Shown here: one piece after another, positions 50,531 through 59,402 of the stretch
Layout: each line of letters opens with the position of its first letter
Numbering within the stretch: position 1 is the first letter of the stretch
Source: Pseudogulbenkiania subflava DSM 22618
GTDB taxonomy: Bacteria; Pseudomonadota; Gammaproteobacteria; Burkholderiales; Chromobacteriaceae
Assembly: GCF_900177275.1 (NCBI RefSeq)
Contig: NZ_FXAG01000005.1
Coordinates: forward strand, 124,001 to 188,000
Direction of reading: 5' to 3'
DNA: 64,000 nucleotides
Program-made: the position numbers and the translations under genes
Notes under the pieces: model-generated
What the model was told of the DNA's origin: nothing
Seen by the model: only the letters and a program-made list of their open reading frames with translations
Databases searched by the model: none

Positions 50531-53500
50531 GGTGTTTTCCTTCCTGGTCCGCGTTACGCGTTTCAACCGTCACCGGAACCGCCGCAACCTCGTCTTCCAT
50601 ATGGTGCGTGTAGAGCTTGCGTTGACGTTCGCTGCCCTTGAAGCGGCTGCGGACGACCACGAAGAACACCGGCACGAAGAAGATGGCGAGGAACGTGGCC
50701 GATAGCATGCCGCCGATCACACCGGTGCCGATGGCGTGCTGACTCGCCGAGCCCGCGCCATTGCTGATTGCCAGCGGCAGCACGCCCAGCACGAAGGCCA
50801 TCGAGGTCATCAGGATCGGACGCAGCCGCAGGTGAACCGCTTCCAGCGTCGCTTCGATCACGCTCTTGCCCTGTGCCTGCAGGTCCTTGGCGAATTCGAT
50901 GATCAGAATCGCGTTCTTGGTCGACAGGCCGATCGTGGTCAGCAAGCCCACCTTGAAGAAGACGTCGTTGGGCAGGCCGCGCAGGTGGGCTGCCAGCAGC
51001 GCGCCAAACACGCCTAGCGGCACCACCAGCATGACCGAGAACGGGATTGACCAGCTTTCGTACAGCGCGGCGAGGCACAAGAACACCACCACCAGCGAGA
51101 TGGCGAACAGCGCCGGCGCTTGCGAACCTGACAAGCGCTCTTCATAAGACTGGCCGGTCCATTCAATGCCGAAGCCCGCGGGCAGCTTGGCGACGATTTC
51201 CTCGATCGCCTGCATCGCCTCGCCGGAACTCTTGCCCGGCGCCGCGGTGCCGACAATCTCCATCGAGGGCACGCCGTTGTAGCGCTCCAGGCGTGGCGAG
51301 CCGTAACTCCACTTGGCGCTGGCGAAGGCCGAGAACGGCACCATGGTCCCGGAAGCGTTACGCACGAACAGCTTCTCGATGTCCTGCGGCTGCATCCGGT
51401 ACGGAGCATCCGCCTGTACGATCACCTGTTGCACACGGGTGCCGTTGGTGAAGTCGTTGACGTAGGACGAACCGAAGTTGGTGCTCAGGGTGCTGTTGAT
51501 ATCCGCCAGCGACAGACCCAGCGAGCTGGCCTTTTCCTGATCGATGGTGACCTGGAACTGCGGCGCGTCTTCCATGCCCTGCGGACGCACGCCAGCCAGG
51601 CGCGGGTCCTTGGCCGCCATGCCGAGCACCATGTTGCGCGCTTCCATCAGCTTGTCGTGGCCTTGGCCGCTGCGGTCCTGCAGCATGAAATCGAAGCCGG
51701 TGGCGTTACCCAGTTCCGGAATCGGCGGCGGGTTGAGCGGATAGATGATCGCATCCTTGATCTGCGAGAACACCCCGAAGGCTCGGCCGATCACGCCTTG
51801 CACATGGTGCTCCGCGGCCTTGCGCTCACCCCAGTCCTTGAGCGGAGTAAACACCAGGCCCAGGTTCTGGCCATTGCCGTTGAAGCCGAAGCCGGCCACG
51901 GCGATCGAGTGCGCCGTTTCCGGCTGCTTCAGGTAATACTGTTCGACCTGGGCCAGGATGTCGCGGGTGTGCTCGGAGGTGGCGCCGGTCGGCAACTGCA
52001 CCATGGTGATGGAGTAGCCTTGATCCTCTTCCGGCAGGAACGACGACGGCAGGCGCGCGAACAGCAGCGCCACCACGCCGATGATCACGAAGTAGACCAG
52101 CATGTAGCGGCCTGTCTTCTGGATGATCTTGGCGACGGCACCCTGGTACTTGTTGGTGCTGGCCGCAAAGCTGCGGTTGAACCAGCCGAAGAAGCCGCTC
52201 TTGGCATGGTGATGGCCGGCGTCAACCGGTTTCAGCAGGGTCGCGCACAGCGCCGGGGTCAGGGTCAGTGCCAGCAGCACCGAGAACACCATCGACGCCA
52301 CCAGCGACAGCGAGAACTGCCGGTAAATGGCCCCCACCGAGCCGCCGAAGAACGCCATCGGGATGAACACCGCGGTCAGCACCAGCGAGATGCCGATCAG
52401 CGCGTTGGTGATCTGCTCCATCGCCTTGCGCGTCGCCTTGCGCGGCGGCAGGCCTTCCTCGCTCATGATGCGCTCGACGTTTTCCACCACGACGATCGCG
52501 TCGTCCACCAGCATGCCGATCGCCAGCACCATGCCGAACATGGTCAGCACGTTGATCGAGAAGCCGAACGCCGCCATCGCACCCAGCGTACCGGCCAGCG
52601 CGACCGGTACCACGATGGTCGGAATCAGCGTGGCACGGAAGTTCTGCAGGAACAGGTACATCACCAGGAAGACCAGCGCCACGGCTTCGATTAGCGTCTT
52701 CACCACCTCTTCGATCGAAATTTTGACGAACTTCGAGGTGTCGTACGGCACATCGGCCTTCACGCCGTGCGGGAAGTACGGCGACAGCTCCTGGACCTTG
52801 TCACGTACTGCCTGTGCCGTGGCCAGGGCGTTGGCCGAAGGTGCGAGCTTGATGCCGACTGCCGCCGCCGGTTTGCCGTCGACGTAGGCCTTGGTGGTGA
52901 AGGTCTGCGCGCCGAGCTCGATGCGGGCGACATCGCGCAGCAGCACGCGCGAGCCATCCTTGTTGACGCGAAGCAGGATGTTGCCGAACTGTTCGGGGGT
53001 CGACAAACGGCTTTGCGCCCGAATCGTGGCATTGAGCTGCTGGCCCTTGATGGCAGGCAGGCCGCCCAGTTCACCGGCCGACACCTGCACGTTCTGTGCC
53101 TTGATGGCGGCGATGACGTCGGAGGTGGTCATCTTGAAGCTGTTGAGCTTGTCCGGGCTGACCCAGACACGCATCGCGTACTCGGAGCCGAACAGCGTCG
53201 CCTCGCCGACACCGGTCACCCGGCTCAACTGATCGAGCAGGCTGGACGAGATGTAGTTGCCGAGCCCCACCGCATCCACGCTGCCATCCGTCGACGACAA
53301 GGTCACGAACATCAGGAAGTTGCGGGTCGCCTTGGCAACCTTCACCCCCTGCTGCTGCACCTCGGTCGGCAGGCGCGGCATGGCCAGTTGCAGCTTGTTC
53401 TGCACCTGGACCTGGGCGATGTCCGGGTTGGTGCCGGGCTGGAAGTAAAGCGTGATGGTGGCCTGGCCGGACGACTGGCTGTTGGACGACATGTAAAGCA

Positions 53501-53723
53501 GGCCGTCGATGCCGTTCATCTGCTGCTCGATCACCGTCGTGACGGAGTTTTGCAGCGTTTCCGCCGAGGCACCGGCGTAGGTGGCACTCACCGATACCGA
53601 TGGCGGCGCGATGCTGGGGTACTGTGCCACCGGCAGCTTGACCACCGACAGCCCCCCGATCAGCAAGATCAACAGGGCGATCACCCAGGCGAAGACCGGG
53701 CGATCGATAAAGAACTTAGGCAT
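50523..53723 (-). CDS. acrB: RND multidrug efflux pump, AcrB/MexB type
   Basis: 1066 residues, standard for HAE1 pumps. [27 protein letters not shown] at the N-terminus, the transmembrane proton-relay segment [18 protein letters not shown] with DD near 405, and [23 protein letters not shown] near 935 are intact. It is a trimeric inner-membrane proton antiporter that pumps drugs through AcrA and the outer channel. It lies 15 bases downstream of the adaptor gene. Confidence 0.95.
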   Translation of the reverse strand: MPKFFIDRPVFAWVIALLILLIGGLSVVKLPVAQYPSIAPPSVSVSATYAGASAETLQNSVTTVIEQQMNGIDGLLYMSSNSQSSGQATITLYFQPGTNPDIAQVQVQNKLQLAMPRLPTEVQQQGVKVAKATRNFLMFVTLSSTDGSVDAVGLGNYISSSLLDQLSRVTGVGEATLFGSEYAMRVWVSPDKLNSFKMTTSDVIAAIKAQNVQVSAGELGGLPAIKGQQLNATIRAQSRLSTPEQFGNILLRVNKDGSRVLLRDVARIELGAQTFTTKAYVDGKPAAAVGIKLAPSANALATAQAVRDKVQELSPYFPHGVKADVPYDTSKFVKISIEEVVKTLIEAVALVFLVMYLFLQNFRATLIPTIVVPVALAGTLGAMAAFGFSINVLTMFGMVLAIGMLVDDAIVVVENVERIMSEEGLPPRKATRKAMEQITNALIGISLVLTAVFIPMAFFGGSVGAIYRQFSLSLVASMVFSVLLALTLTPALCATLLKPVDAGHHHAKSGFFGWFNRSFAASTNKYQGAVAKIIQKTGRYMLVYFVIIGVVALLFARLPSSFLPEEDQGYSITMVQLPTGATSEHTRDILAQVEQYYLKQPETAHSIAVAGFGFNGNGQNLGLVFTPLKDWGERKAAEHHVQGVIGRAFGVFSQIKDAIIYPLNPPPIPELGNATGFDFMLQDRSGQGHDKLMEARNMVLGMAAKDPRLAGVRPQGMEDAPQFQVTIDQEKASSLGLSLADINSTLSTNFGSSYVNDFTNGTRVQQVIVQADAPYRMQPQDIEKLFVRNASGTMVPFSAFASAKWSYGSPRLERYNGVPSMEIVGTAAPGKSSGEAMQAIEEIVAKLPAGFGIEWTGQSYEERLSGSQAPALFAISLVVVFLCLAALYESWSIPFSVMLVVPLGVFGALLAAHLRGLPNDVFFKVGLLTTIGLSTKNAILIIEFAKDLQAQGKSVIEATLEAVHLRLRPILMTSMAFVLGVLPLAISNGAGSASQHAIGTGVIGGMLSATFLAIFFVPVFFVVVRSRFKGSERQRKLYTHHMEDEVAAVPVTVETRNADQEGKHHD

Positions 53724-53738
53724 GTTGAGCGGTCTCCG

Positions 53739-54923
53739 TTATTGACCTTGAACGGCCGAGGCGGGGGCTGAAGAGGCCGCCGCAACCGGTTTCACCGGGG
53801 CGCCGGGGCGGACTTTCTGCAGGCCCTGCACGATGACCTTGTCACCGGCCTTCAGGCCTTCGGTGACCACCCACTTGTCGCCGACCGCCGTTTCGGCCTT
53901 CACGGGTTGCGCCAGCACCTTGTTGTCGGCGCCGACCAGCAGCACCGAGGCGCTGCCGCCCTGGCCACGCTGCAGCGCTTGTTGCGGAATGGTCAACGCC
54001 GTCTTGTCGACCGCCTGTGCCAGGCGCGCGCGGGCGTACATCCCAGGCAACAGCTCATGCTTCGGGTTCGGGAACTCGGCGCGCAGCGTGACCATGCCGG
54101 TACTCTGATCCACCGTCACGTCCGAGAACAGCAACTTGCCGGTCAGTGGGTATTCCGTACCGTCTTCCAGTACCAGGCGGACTTTGGCCTGGCCCGGTGC
54201 CACGCTCTCCAGCTTGCCGCTATCGAAAGCGCGGCGCAGCCGCAACATGTCGGAACTCGACTGGGTGAAGTCGAGGTAGATCGGGTCGAGTTGCTGCACC
54301 GTGGCGAGCAGGGTGGGTTCGTTCTGGCCTACCAGTGCACCTTCAGTCACCTGGGCCTTGCCGATGCGGCCGGGGATCGGGGACGTCACCGAGGTATAGC
54401 CCAGATTCAGCTTTGCGGTCTGCACCGCTGCCTTGCCGGCTGCCACGTCGGCCAGCCCCTGCTTCACGGCCGCGACCGCGTTGTCGTAATCCTGCTTGCT
54501 GACTGCATTGACCGCAACCAGCTCCTTGTAGCGGCCCTCTTGCAATTTGGCTTGGGCCAGCGTCGCTTCCGACTTGGCCAACGACGCCTCGGCGCTCAGC
54601 AGGCTTGCCTGGAGGGGGGCCGGGTCGATGCGAAACAGCAATTCACCCTGCTTGACGTCGCTGCCTTCGTGGAAAACCTGTTTCAGCACAATGCCGGCTG
54701 CACGTGCGCGTACTTCGGATACTCGATAAGGATTCAGTCGACCCGGAAGCTCGGTCGACAGCGCCAGGCTTTCCTGCTTGACGGTGATGACGCCGACTTC
54801 CTGTGGTTGACCCGCGCCGGGGGGCGGCGTCTGCTGCTTCTCGCCGCAGCCGGTCAGGACGGCTACCGCCGCAAGGGTTGCGACTGTGACCAGACGCAAT
54901 GAGGAGTTTTTATTGATGCGCAT
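53739..54923 (-). CDS. acrA: RND periplasmic adaptor protein, AcrA/MexA type
   Basis: 394 residues. A lipoprotein signal with lipobox LTGC (Cys26) is followed by the membrane-fusion domains: TELPGRLNPYRVSEVRARAAGIVLKQVFHEGSDVKQGELLFRIDPAP (lipoyl half), a coiled-coil hairpin at about 105-170 and the beta-barrel SVTSPIPGRIGKAQVTEGALVG. It bridges pump and outer channel. It is the first gene of the operon; the operator and promoter lie about 300 bases upstream, so the leader is long. Confidence 0.94.
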   Translation of the reverse strand: MRINKNSSLRLVTVATLAAVAVLTGCGEKQQTPPPGAGQPQEVGVITVKQESLALSTELPGRLNPYRVSEVRARAAGIVLKQVFHEGSDVKQGELLFRIDPAPLQASLLSAEASLAKSEATLAQAKLQEGRYKELVAVNAVSKQDYDNAVAAVKQGLADVAAGKAAVQTAKLNLGYTSVTSPIPGRIGKAQVTEGALVGQNEPTLLATVQQLDPIYLDFTQSSSDMLRLRRAFDSGKLESVAPGQAKVRLVLEDGTEYPLTGKLLFSDVTVDQSTGMVTLRAEFPNPKHELLPGMYARARLAQAVDKTALTIPQQALQRGQGGSASVLLVGADNKVLAQPVKAETAVGDKWVVTEGLKAGDKVIVQGLQKVRPGAPVKPVAAASSAPASAVQGQ

Positions 54924-55220
54924 GGAACGCTCCCGATACTCAAGTGGGTGATTGGGTATGGCTAAGTCGAAGACCCGAGAGAGACGGGCTATGGGAGGCA
55001 GCCGGCCTGCTTCTCGTCTGGAAATGCAAATATCCTAATTATGCGATTTTCTGGTGATCCTTACATCAGGACGGTGTGCCAACCATGTAGGTGCAGTGGC
55101 GGGGAGGCCGCTCTGTCATAGGGCGATGGCAGCTGTCAGAAAGCACATAACCAGGCCATTAAAAGCCACACTAATAAAATGGATTTCACGGGGTGCTGGG
55201 AAATTACCAAGCTGGCTGAT
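54924..55220. other. Leader between the efflux operon and its operator
   Basis: About 300 bases between the acrA start and the promoter/operator at 55221-55250. It contains no ORF of note and no strong hairpin; GC is mixed. It would be transcribed as an unusually long acrA 5' leader if the only promoter is the one described next. Confidence 0.45.
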
Positions 55221-55250
55221 AGTATATATACATTCATGAATGTATGTCTA
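55221..55250 (-). promoter_or_regulatory. acrAB promoter with AcrR-like operator
   Basis: A 16-bp perfect palindrome TACATTCATGAATGTA occupies 55229-55244 and extends imperfectly to 24 bases. On the - strand TAGACA (55245-55250) and TATACT (55221-55226) are 18 bases apart with the palindrome filling the spacer. Over 24 bases the site is very close to the E. coli AcrR operator as I remember it. It lies 50 bases before the divergent TetR gene, so one repressor dimer pair could control both directions. Confidence 0.75.
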
Positions 55251-55297
55251 TGACGCGTGGGGCGCTATGAACGCCTTGCCTGCTCGGGAGAGGCTGG

Positions 55298-55936
55298 ATG
55301 GCCCGCAAAACTAAAGAAGAGTCGCTGGAAACGCGCAGTCTGATTCTCGACACGGCCGAGAGGGTCTTTGCCGAGCAGGGGGTGGCACGCACCTCTCTGG
55401 CGGATATCGCCACCGCCGCCGGGCTGACACGCGGTGCGATCTACTGGCATTTCAAAAACAAGGTGGACGTGTTCACGGCGATGGTCGACCGGGTGAGCCT
55501 GCCTATCGAAACCCTGTTCGCTGACGTGGTGGACAATCCGCAACATCCTGATCCCCTTGGTGAATTGCGTGCCGCCTGCCTGAGCATCCTGCAAAGCCTG
55601 GTGCGCAACGAACAGCGTCGGCGTGTGTTCGACGTGCTCTACCATAAGTGCGAACTAACCGACGATATGGGGCCGGTGATGCAGCGCCAGGAGGAATGCC
55701 TCATAGACTGTACCGATCGTATCCGCCGTATCCTGCTGCGGGCGGTTGAGCTGGGCCAGTTGCCGGCCGGACTCAACATCGCGCGCGCCGACATCATGCT
55801 GCATGCGCTGGTCAGCGGTTTGATGGGCAACTGGCTGTTCAGTCCCGATAGCTTCGATCTTGAAGGCGAGGCCGGAAACCTTCTGGATGGCTACTGCGAA
55901 ATGCTCAAATCCTGTCCTGCGATGCTCCGCCCCTGA
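55298..55936 (+). CDS. acrR: TetR-family repressor, AcrR-like
   Basis: 212 residues from ATG 55298, GGAGAGG upstream. The N-terminal helix-turn-helix ARTSLADIATAAGLTRGAIYWHFKNKVDVFTAMVDRV is nearly the AcrR/TtgR/MtrR consensus (RGAIYWHFKNK). The C-terminal ligand domain has RNEQRRRVFDVLYHKCELTDDM, typical of the same group. It is divergent from the RND operon, with the palindromic operator between them. Confidence 0.93.
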   Translation: MARKTKEESLETRSLILDTAERVFAEQGVARTSLADIATAAGLTRGAIYWHFKNKVDVFTAMVDRVSLPIETLFADVVDNPQHPDPLGELRAACLSILQSLVRNEQRRRVFDVLYHKCELTDDMGPVMQRQEECLIDCTDRIRRILLRAVELGQLPAGLNIARADIMLHALVSGLMGNWLFSPDSFDLEGEAGNLLDGYCEMLKSCPAMLRP

Positions 55937-56071
55937 AGCCATGGCCCCGGCGTGCCTGTACTTGGTAGAGATGGGGGCGGTGTTCGCTTTGGTGTTGTGT
56001 CGCTGGTCTGGTCGGCGCCGGCATCCTCGCCGTGACATTTGCTGGAGGCATGGCCGTTTTCACCGGTGGCG

Positions 56072-56689
56072 TTACTCCTGGGGAATGGACTGAGTGCCGT
56101 AAGCGGCAAAAAACACCGTCAGTGCCGAACGTACATGCTCGGTGATTTCCTGATCGGTAGGTTTTTCCCTGACGCCCCACAGGCATTCATCGGCCAGTTC
56201 GGATGTCAGCAGGGCCAGCAAATGCAGGGTAGCGCGCCATGGATCGGCCTGCTTCAGAAGTCCCTGTTGCATTTGTTGCTCCAGGTAATGGGCGATTCTG
56301 GTTCGGCCAATCTTGGGTCCTTCGTTGTAAAAAAGTTGCCCGATATTGGATCGCCCGGCCTCTGTCAGCATCATGCGGCGAATCGCCAGCAGGTCAGGGC
56401 TAAGAATCTCCCGCAGAAAGCCGATTGCGAACGTCTCCAGCGTCTCGTCCAGCTGTTCACCCGTCTCCAGCACGGTAAAGACCGGCTGTACCCGTGCGGC
56501 ACACAAGTCCCGCATGACTTCGCAAAACAGCTCTTCCTTGGACGGAAAGTAGCTGTACAGGGTGGCCTTGGAGCCCCCCGCGCGACTGGCGATTTCCGAC
56601 ATGGAGGTGGCGGAGAAGCCCTGTTCCATGAATACCGCTGCCGCCGCATCGATGATGCCTTGCCGCTTTGCCTCGCTTTTCACTCTCAC
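56072..56689 (-). CDS. TetR-family regulator of the EmrAB-type pump
   Basis: 205 residues from GTG 56689, with GAGG nine bases upstream. The open frame to 56851 would overlap the divergent efflux gene and is rejected. The HTH reads FSATSMSEIASRAGGSKATLYSYFPSKEELFCEVM (residues 30-65), followed by a TetR_C-type domain of all-helical character (LLAIRRMMLTEAGRSNIGQLFYNEG). It is divergent from the NodT-EmrA-EmrB operon with two palindromes in between and probably represses it. It is only distantly related to the AcrR-like protein nearby. Confidence 0.9.
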   Translation of the reverse strand: MRVKSEAKRQGIIDAAAAVFMEQGFSATSMSEIASRAGGSKATLYSYFPSKEELFCEVMRDLCAARVQPVFTVLETGEQLDETLETFAIGFLREILSPDLLAIRRMMLTEAGRSNIGQLFYNEGPKIGRTRIAHYLEQQMQQGLLKQADPWRATLHLLALLTSELADECLWGVREKPTDQEITEHVRSALTVFFAAYGTQSIPQE

Positions 56690-56707
56690 AACATGATGCC
56701 TCAAAAT

Positions 56708-56723
56708 TGAACCAATGGGTTCA
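56708..56723. promoter_or_regulatory. Palindromic operator 1 in the emr-type intergenic region
   Basis: TGAACC-AATG-GGTTCA is a perfect inverted repeat just upstream of the -35 box of the efflux operon and about 20 bases before the TetR GTG, well placed for autoregulation. Confidence 0.65.
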
Positions 56724-56730
56724 GTTTTGC

Positions 56731-56775
56731 TTGACGAGAGGAAATCTGTCAAGTTATAAACTGTACCGTACAGTT
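56731..56775 (+). promoter_or_regulatory. Promoter and palindromic operator 2 of the emr-type efflux operon
   Basis: TTGACG (56731-56736) and TATAAA (56755-56760) are spaced by 18 bases. A perfect palindrome AACTGTAC-C-GTACAGTT (56759-56775) overlaps the end of the -10 box and the expected start point, where a bound TetR protein would block transcription. The NodT start codon follows at 56799. Confidence 0.75.
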
Positions 56776-56798
56776 CAGTTAACAAGGAAACCACTGAC

Positions 56799-58214
56799 AT
56801 GAGCGCTTCATCACCTGCGGTTTTGCTGCGACGTGCCATGCCCCTGGCCATCGTGCTCGCCTTGGCCGCCTGCGCCAGCGTGCCGGATCTTGGCCCGCTG
56901 CCTCAGCCTAAACCCCTGGGCGCCAGCCCGAGCAAGGAGCAGGTCCAACTCGACGCCACCTGGTGGCAGCACTACGGTGATGTCCAGTTGAATCAGCTGA
57001 TTGACGAGGCGCTTCGCAATGCTCCTGACCTGGCTGCAGCCGATGCGCGGGTACGCAAGGCCATCGGCGCGGCACAGCAGGCTGGTGCCGCCATGCTGCC
57101 TTCGGTGGGGGTGAATGCTTCGCTTAGTCGCATGAAGCAGAGTTACAACAACGGTGTCCCGGCCGCGTTCGTGCCGCAGGGGCTTAACAACTCTGTCCGG
57201 GCCACGCTCGACTTGAGCTACGAAATCGACTTCTGGGGCAAAAACCGCTCGGCGCTGGCCGCGGCCACCAACGAGCAGGCGGCGGCCGAAGCCGACGCGG
57301 CCCAGGCGCGCTTGACCTTGTCGACTGCCATCGCATCTGCGTATGCCGAGCTGGCGCACTTGTACGCCCAGCGGGATGCGGCACAACAGGCTCTCGAGAT
57401 ACGGACCCAAAGCGCGCAGCTGATCAATGAGCGGCAACGGCAAGGGCTGGAAACGCTGGGGACGGTGCGCCAGGCAGATTCCCGCTCGGCGTCGGCCAAG
57501 GCAGAGCTGCTGGCCATCGAAGAATCCATCACGTTGCAGGGTCATCAACTGGCGGCCCTGATGGGGGCTGAGCCGGAGCGGGGTGATCGTATCCAGCGGC
57601 CGGCAATCAACCTGGCGCAGAACATCGTGGTTCCCGCGCAACTTCACGCCGATCTGCTGGGGCGTCGTCCAGACCTCACCGCCTCACGGCTGCGTGCCGA
57701 GGCCGCGGCCAAACGGATCGACCAGGCGCGCGCCGAGTTCTACCCGAATATCAACCTGTCTGCCTACGTCGGGGCTCAATCCTTGGGGCTGGGCATGTTG
57801 ACCAAGGCCGGCTCCGGCATTGCCGGTTTCGGCCCGGCCATCAGCTTGCCCATCTTCCGGGGTGGTCAGTTGCAAGGCCAGTACCGCGTCACCCGTGCCC
57901 AGTACGACGAGGCCGTCGCCAATTACGACCAGACCCTCAATCACGCCTTGCAGGATGTCGCCGATGCCTTGAGCAGCCAGGCCGCACTCGATGGCCGGCT
58001 GTCGGCACAGCAGGAGTCGCTGGCGGCTGCCGAGGATGCCTTGCGCATCGCTCGTAACCGCTATCAGGGTGGTCTGGCTACCTATCTGGATGTATTGACT
58101 GCCGAAGACAGCGTAGTTGCCAGCCGCCGCTCGCTGAGTGATCTGCAGACCCGCCGTCTGAGCCTCGATGTCGCACTGATCCGCGCCCTTGGCGGCGGTT
58201 ATCGCGCGGCATAA
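56799..58214 (+). CDS. Outer-membrane channel lipoprotein of the EmrAB-type system (NodT family)
   Basis: 471 residues with AAGGAAA upstream. Lipobox LAAC (Cys25) is followed by ASVPDLGPLPQPK. Two OEP repeats are present (WWQHYGDVQLNQLIDEALRNAPDLAAADARVRKAIGAAQQAGAAMLPSVGVNASL; LLGRRPDLTASRLRAEAAAKRIDQARAEFYPNINLSAYVG). It supplies the outer duct so that the MFS pump works as a tripartite exporter. It is a paralogue of the RND-linked channel but clearly distinct. Confidence 0.92.
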   Translation: MSASSPAVLLRRAMPLAIVLALAACASVPDLGPLPQPKPLGASPSKEQVQLDATWWQHYGDVQLNQLIDEALRNAPDLAAADARVRKAIGAAQQAGAAMLPSVGVNASLSRMKQSYNNGVPAAFVPQGLNNSVRATLDLSYEIDFWGKNRSALAAATNEQAAAEADAAQARLTLSTAIASAYAELAHLYAQRDAAQQALEIRTQSAQLINERQRQGLETLGTVRQADSRSASAKAELLAIEESITLQGHQLAALMGAEPERGDRIQRPAINLAQNIVVPAQLHADLLGRRPDLTASRLRAEAAAKRIDQARAEFYPNINLSAYVGAQSLGLGMLTKAGSGIAGFGPAISLPIFRGGQLQGQYRVTRAQYDEAVANYDQTLNHALQDVADALSSQAALDGRLSAQQESLAAAEDALRIARNRYQGGLATYLDVLTAEDSVVASRRSLSDLQTRRLSLDVALIRALGGGYRAA

Positions 58215-58250
58215 CAACCGACACCAATTCAATAATCTAAGGAATCCATC

Positions 58251-59390
58251 ATGTCTGAAACGCTGACTGTCACTGCTCCGCTCCCTCAAACCGACAATGC
58301 GGCCAAGCGCAAGAAACTGTTCCTCGCACTGGGCGGTGCGGTGGCGCTTTCCGCTGCAGCCTATGGTGCCTACTGGACGCTGGTCGCCTCGCATCATGTC
58401 ACGACCGACAATGCCTACGTCGCCGCCGAAATCGCCCAGGTAACGCCGTCTATCAGCGCCAACGTCCGCGCCGTCAAGGTCGTGGACACCCAGGCCGTGA
58501 AACGGGGTGATGTCCTAGTCGAGCTGGACGACACTGATGCCCGTCTGGCCCTGGAGCAGGCCGAGGCCGAACTGGCCCGGGCCGAGCGAAAAGTGAAAGG
58601 CTATCTGGCCAGCGACGATGGCCTGCAGGCCCAAGTCAGCGCCCGCGATGCCGAACTGCTGCGCGCCAAGGCACAGCTGAGCTCCGCACAAAGCGATCTG
58701 GATCGAACCAAGATTGACCTGGATCGCCGGCAGGCGCTGGCGAAATCCGGCTCGGTCTCCGGTGAAGAGCTGACGCATGCCAAGACGGCTTACGACACCG
58801 CCAAGTCCGCCCTGGATGCCGCCAAGGCAGCGCTGGCCCAGGCGGAGGCCAACAAGCTGGCGGCCCAAGGCTCGCTCAAGGCCAATCAGACGCTGACCGC
58901 GAATACCACCGTTGATACCAATCCGGAGGTCGCCCTGGCTCGCGCCAAACGCAACCAGGCGCGTGTGGATCTGGAGCGCACCGTCATTCGCGCCCCGATC
59001 GACGGCGTGGTAGCCAAGCGCCAGGTGCAGGTGGGGCAGCGCATCCAGTCCGGCGCGCAGCTGATGTCGGTCGTTCCGCTGCAGCAGGTGCATGTGGATG
59101 CCAACTTCAAGGAGGTGCAGTTGGAGAAGGTACGGGTTGGCCAGCCGGTCACGCTGCATTCGGACATCTACGGTTCCGATGTGGTGTACCACGGCAAGGT
59201 AGTGGGGTTCTCCGGCGGTTCGGGCTCGGCGTTCTCGCTGATTCCGGCCCAGAACGCTACCGGTAACTGGATCAAGGTCGTGCAGCGCTTGCCACTGCGC
59301 GTCGAACTCGACCCGGCCGAACTGAAGGCTCACCCGTTGCAAGTCGGCTTGTCGATGACCGCCACCATCGATACGGCCAGCAACCTCTAA
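58251..59390 (+). CDS. emrA: EmrA/HlyD-type membrane fusion protein
   Basis: 379 residues with AAGGA upstream. One N-terminal membrane helix (LFLALGGAVALSAAAYGAYW), then VTTDNAYVAAEIAQVTPSISANVRAVKVVDTQAVKRGDVLVELDDTD (lipoyl half), a long coiled coil (about 100-220) and LERTVIRAPIDGVVAKRQVQVGQRIQSGAQLMSVVPLQQVHVDANFKEVQLEKVRVGQPVTL. It links the MFS pump to the outer channel. 36 bases after the channel gene and 12 before emrB. Confidence 0.93.
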   Translation: MSETLTVTAPLPQTDNAAKRKKLFLALGGAVALSAAAYGAYWTLVASHHVTTDNAYVAAEIAQVTPSISANVRAVKVVDTQAVKRGDVLVELDDTDARLALEQAEAELARAERKVKGYLASDDGLQAQVSARDAELLRAKAQLSSAQSDLDRTKIDLDRRQALAKSGSVSGEELTHAKTAYDTAKSALDAAKAALAQAEANKLAAQGSLKANQTLTANTTVDTNPEVALARAKRNQARVDLERTVIRAPIDGVVAKRQVQVGQRIQSGAQLMSVVPLQQVHVDANFKEVQLEKVRVGQPVTLHSDIYGSDVVYHGKVVGFSGGSGSAFSLIPAQNATGNWIKVVQRLPLRVELDPAELKAHPLQVGLSMTATIDTASNL

Positions 59391-59402
59391 AGGGGTCTTG
59401 TC

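Noticed and set aside
49016-50641. 541-residue open frame on the + strand opposite the RND outer-membrane channel gene
   Set aside because: Antisense to a confident gene and its composition (Gln/Arg/Gly) is that of a reverse-frame shadow.
51429-52694. 421-residue open frame on the + strand inside acrB
   Set aside because: Antisense to acrB; His/Gln/Arg repeats arise from reverse-complemented common codons.
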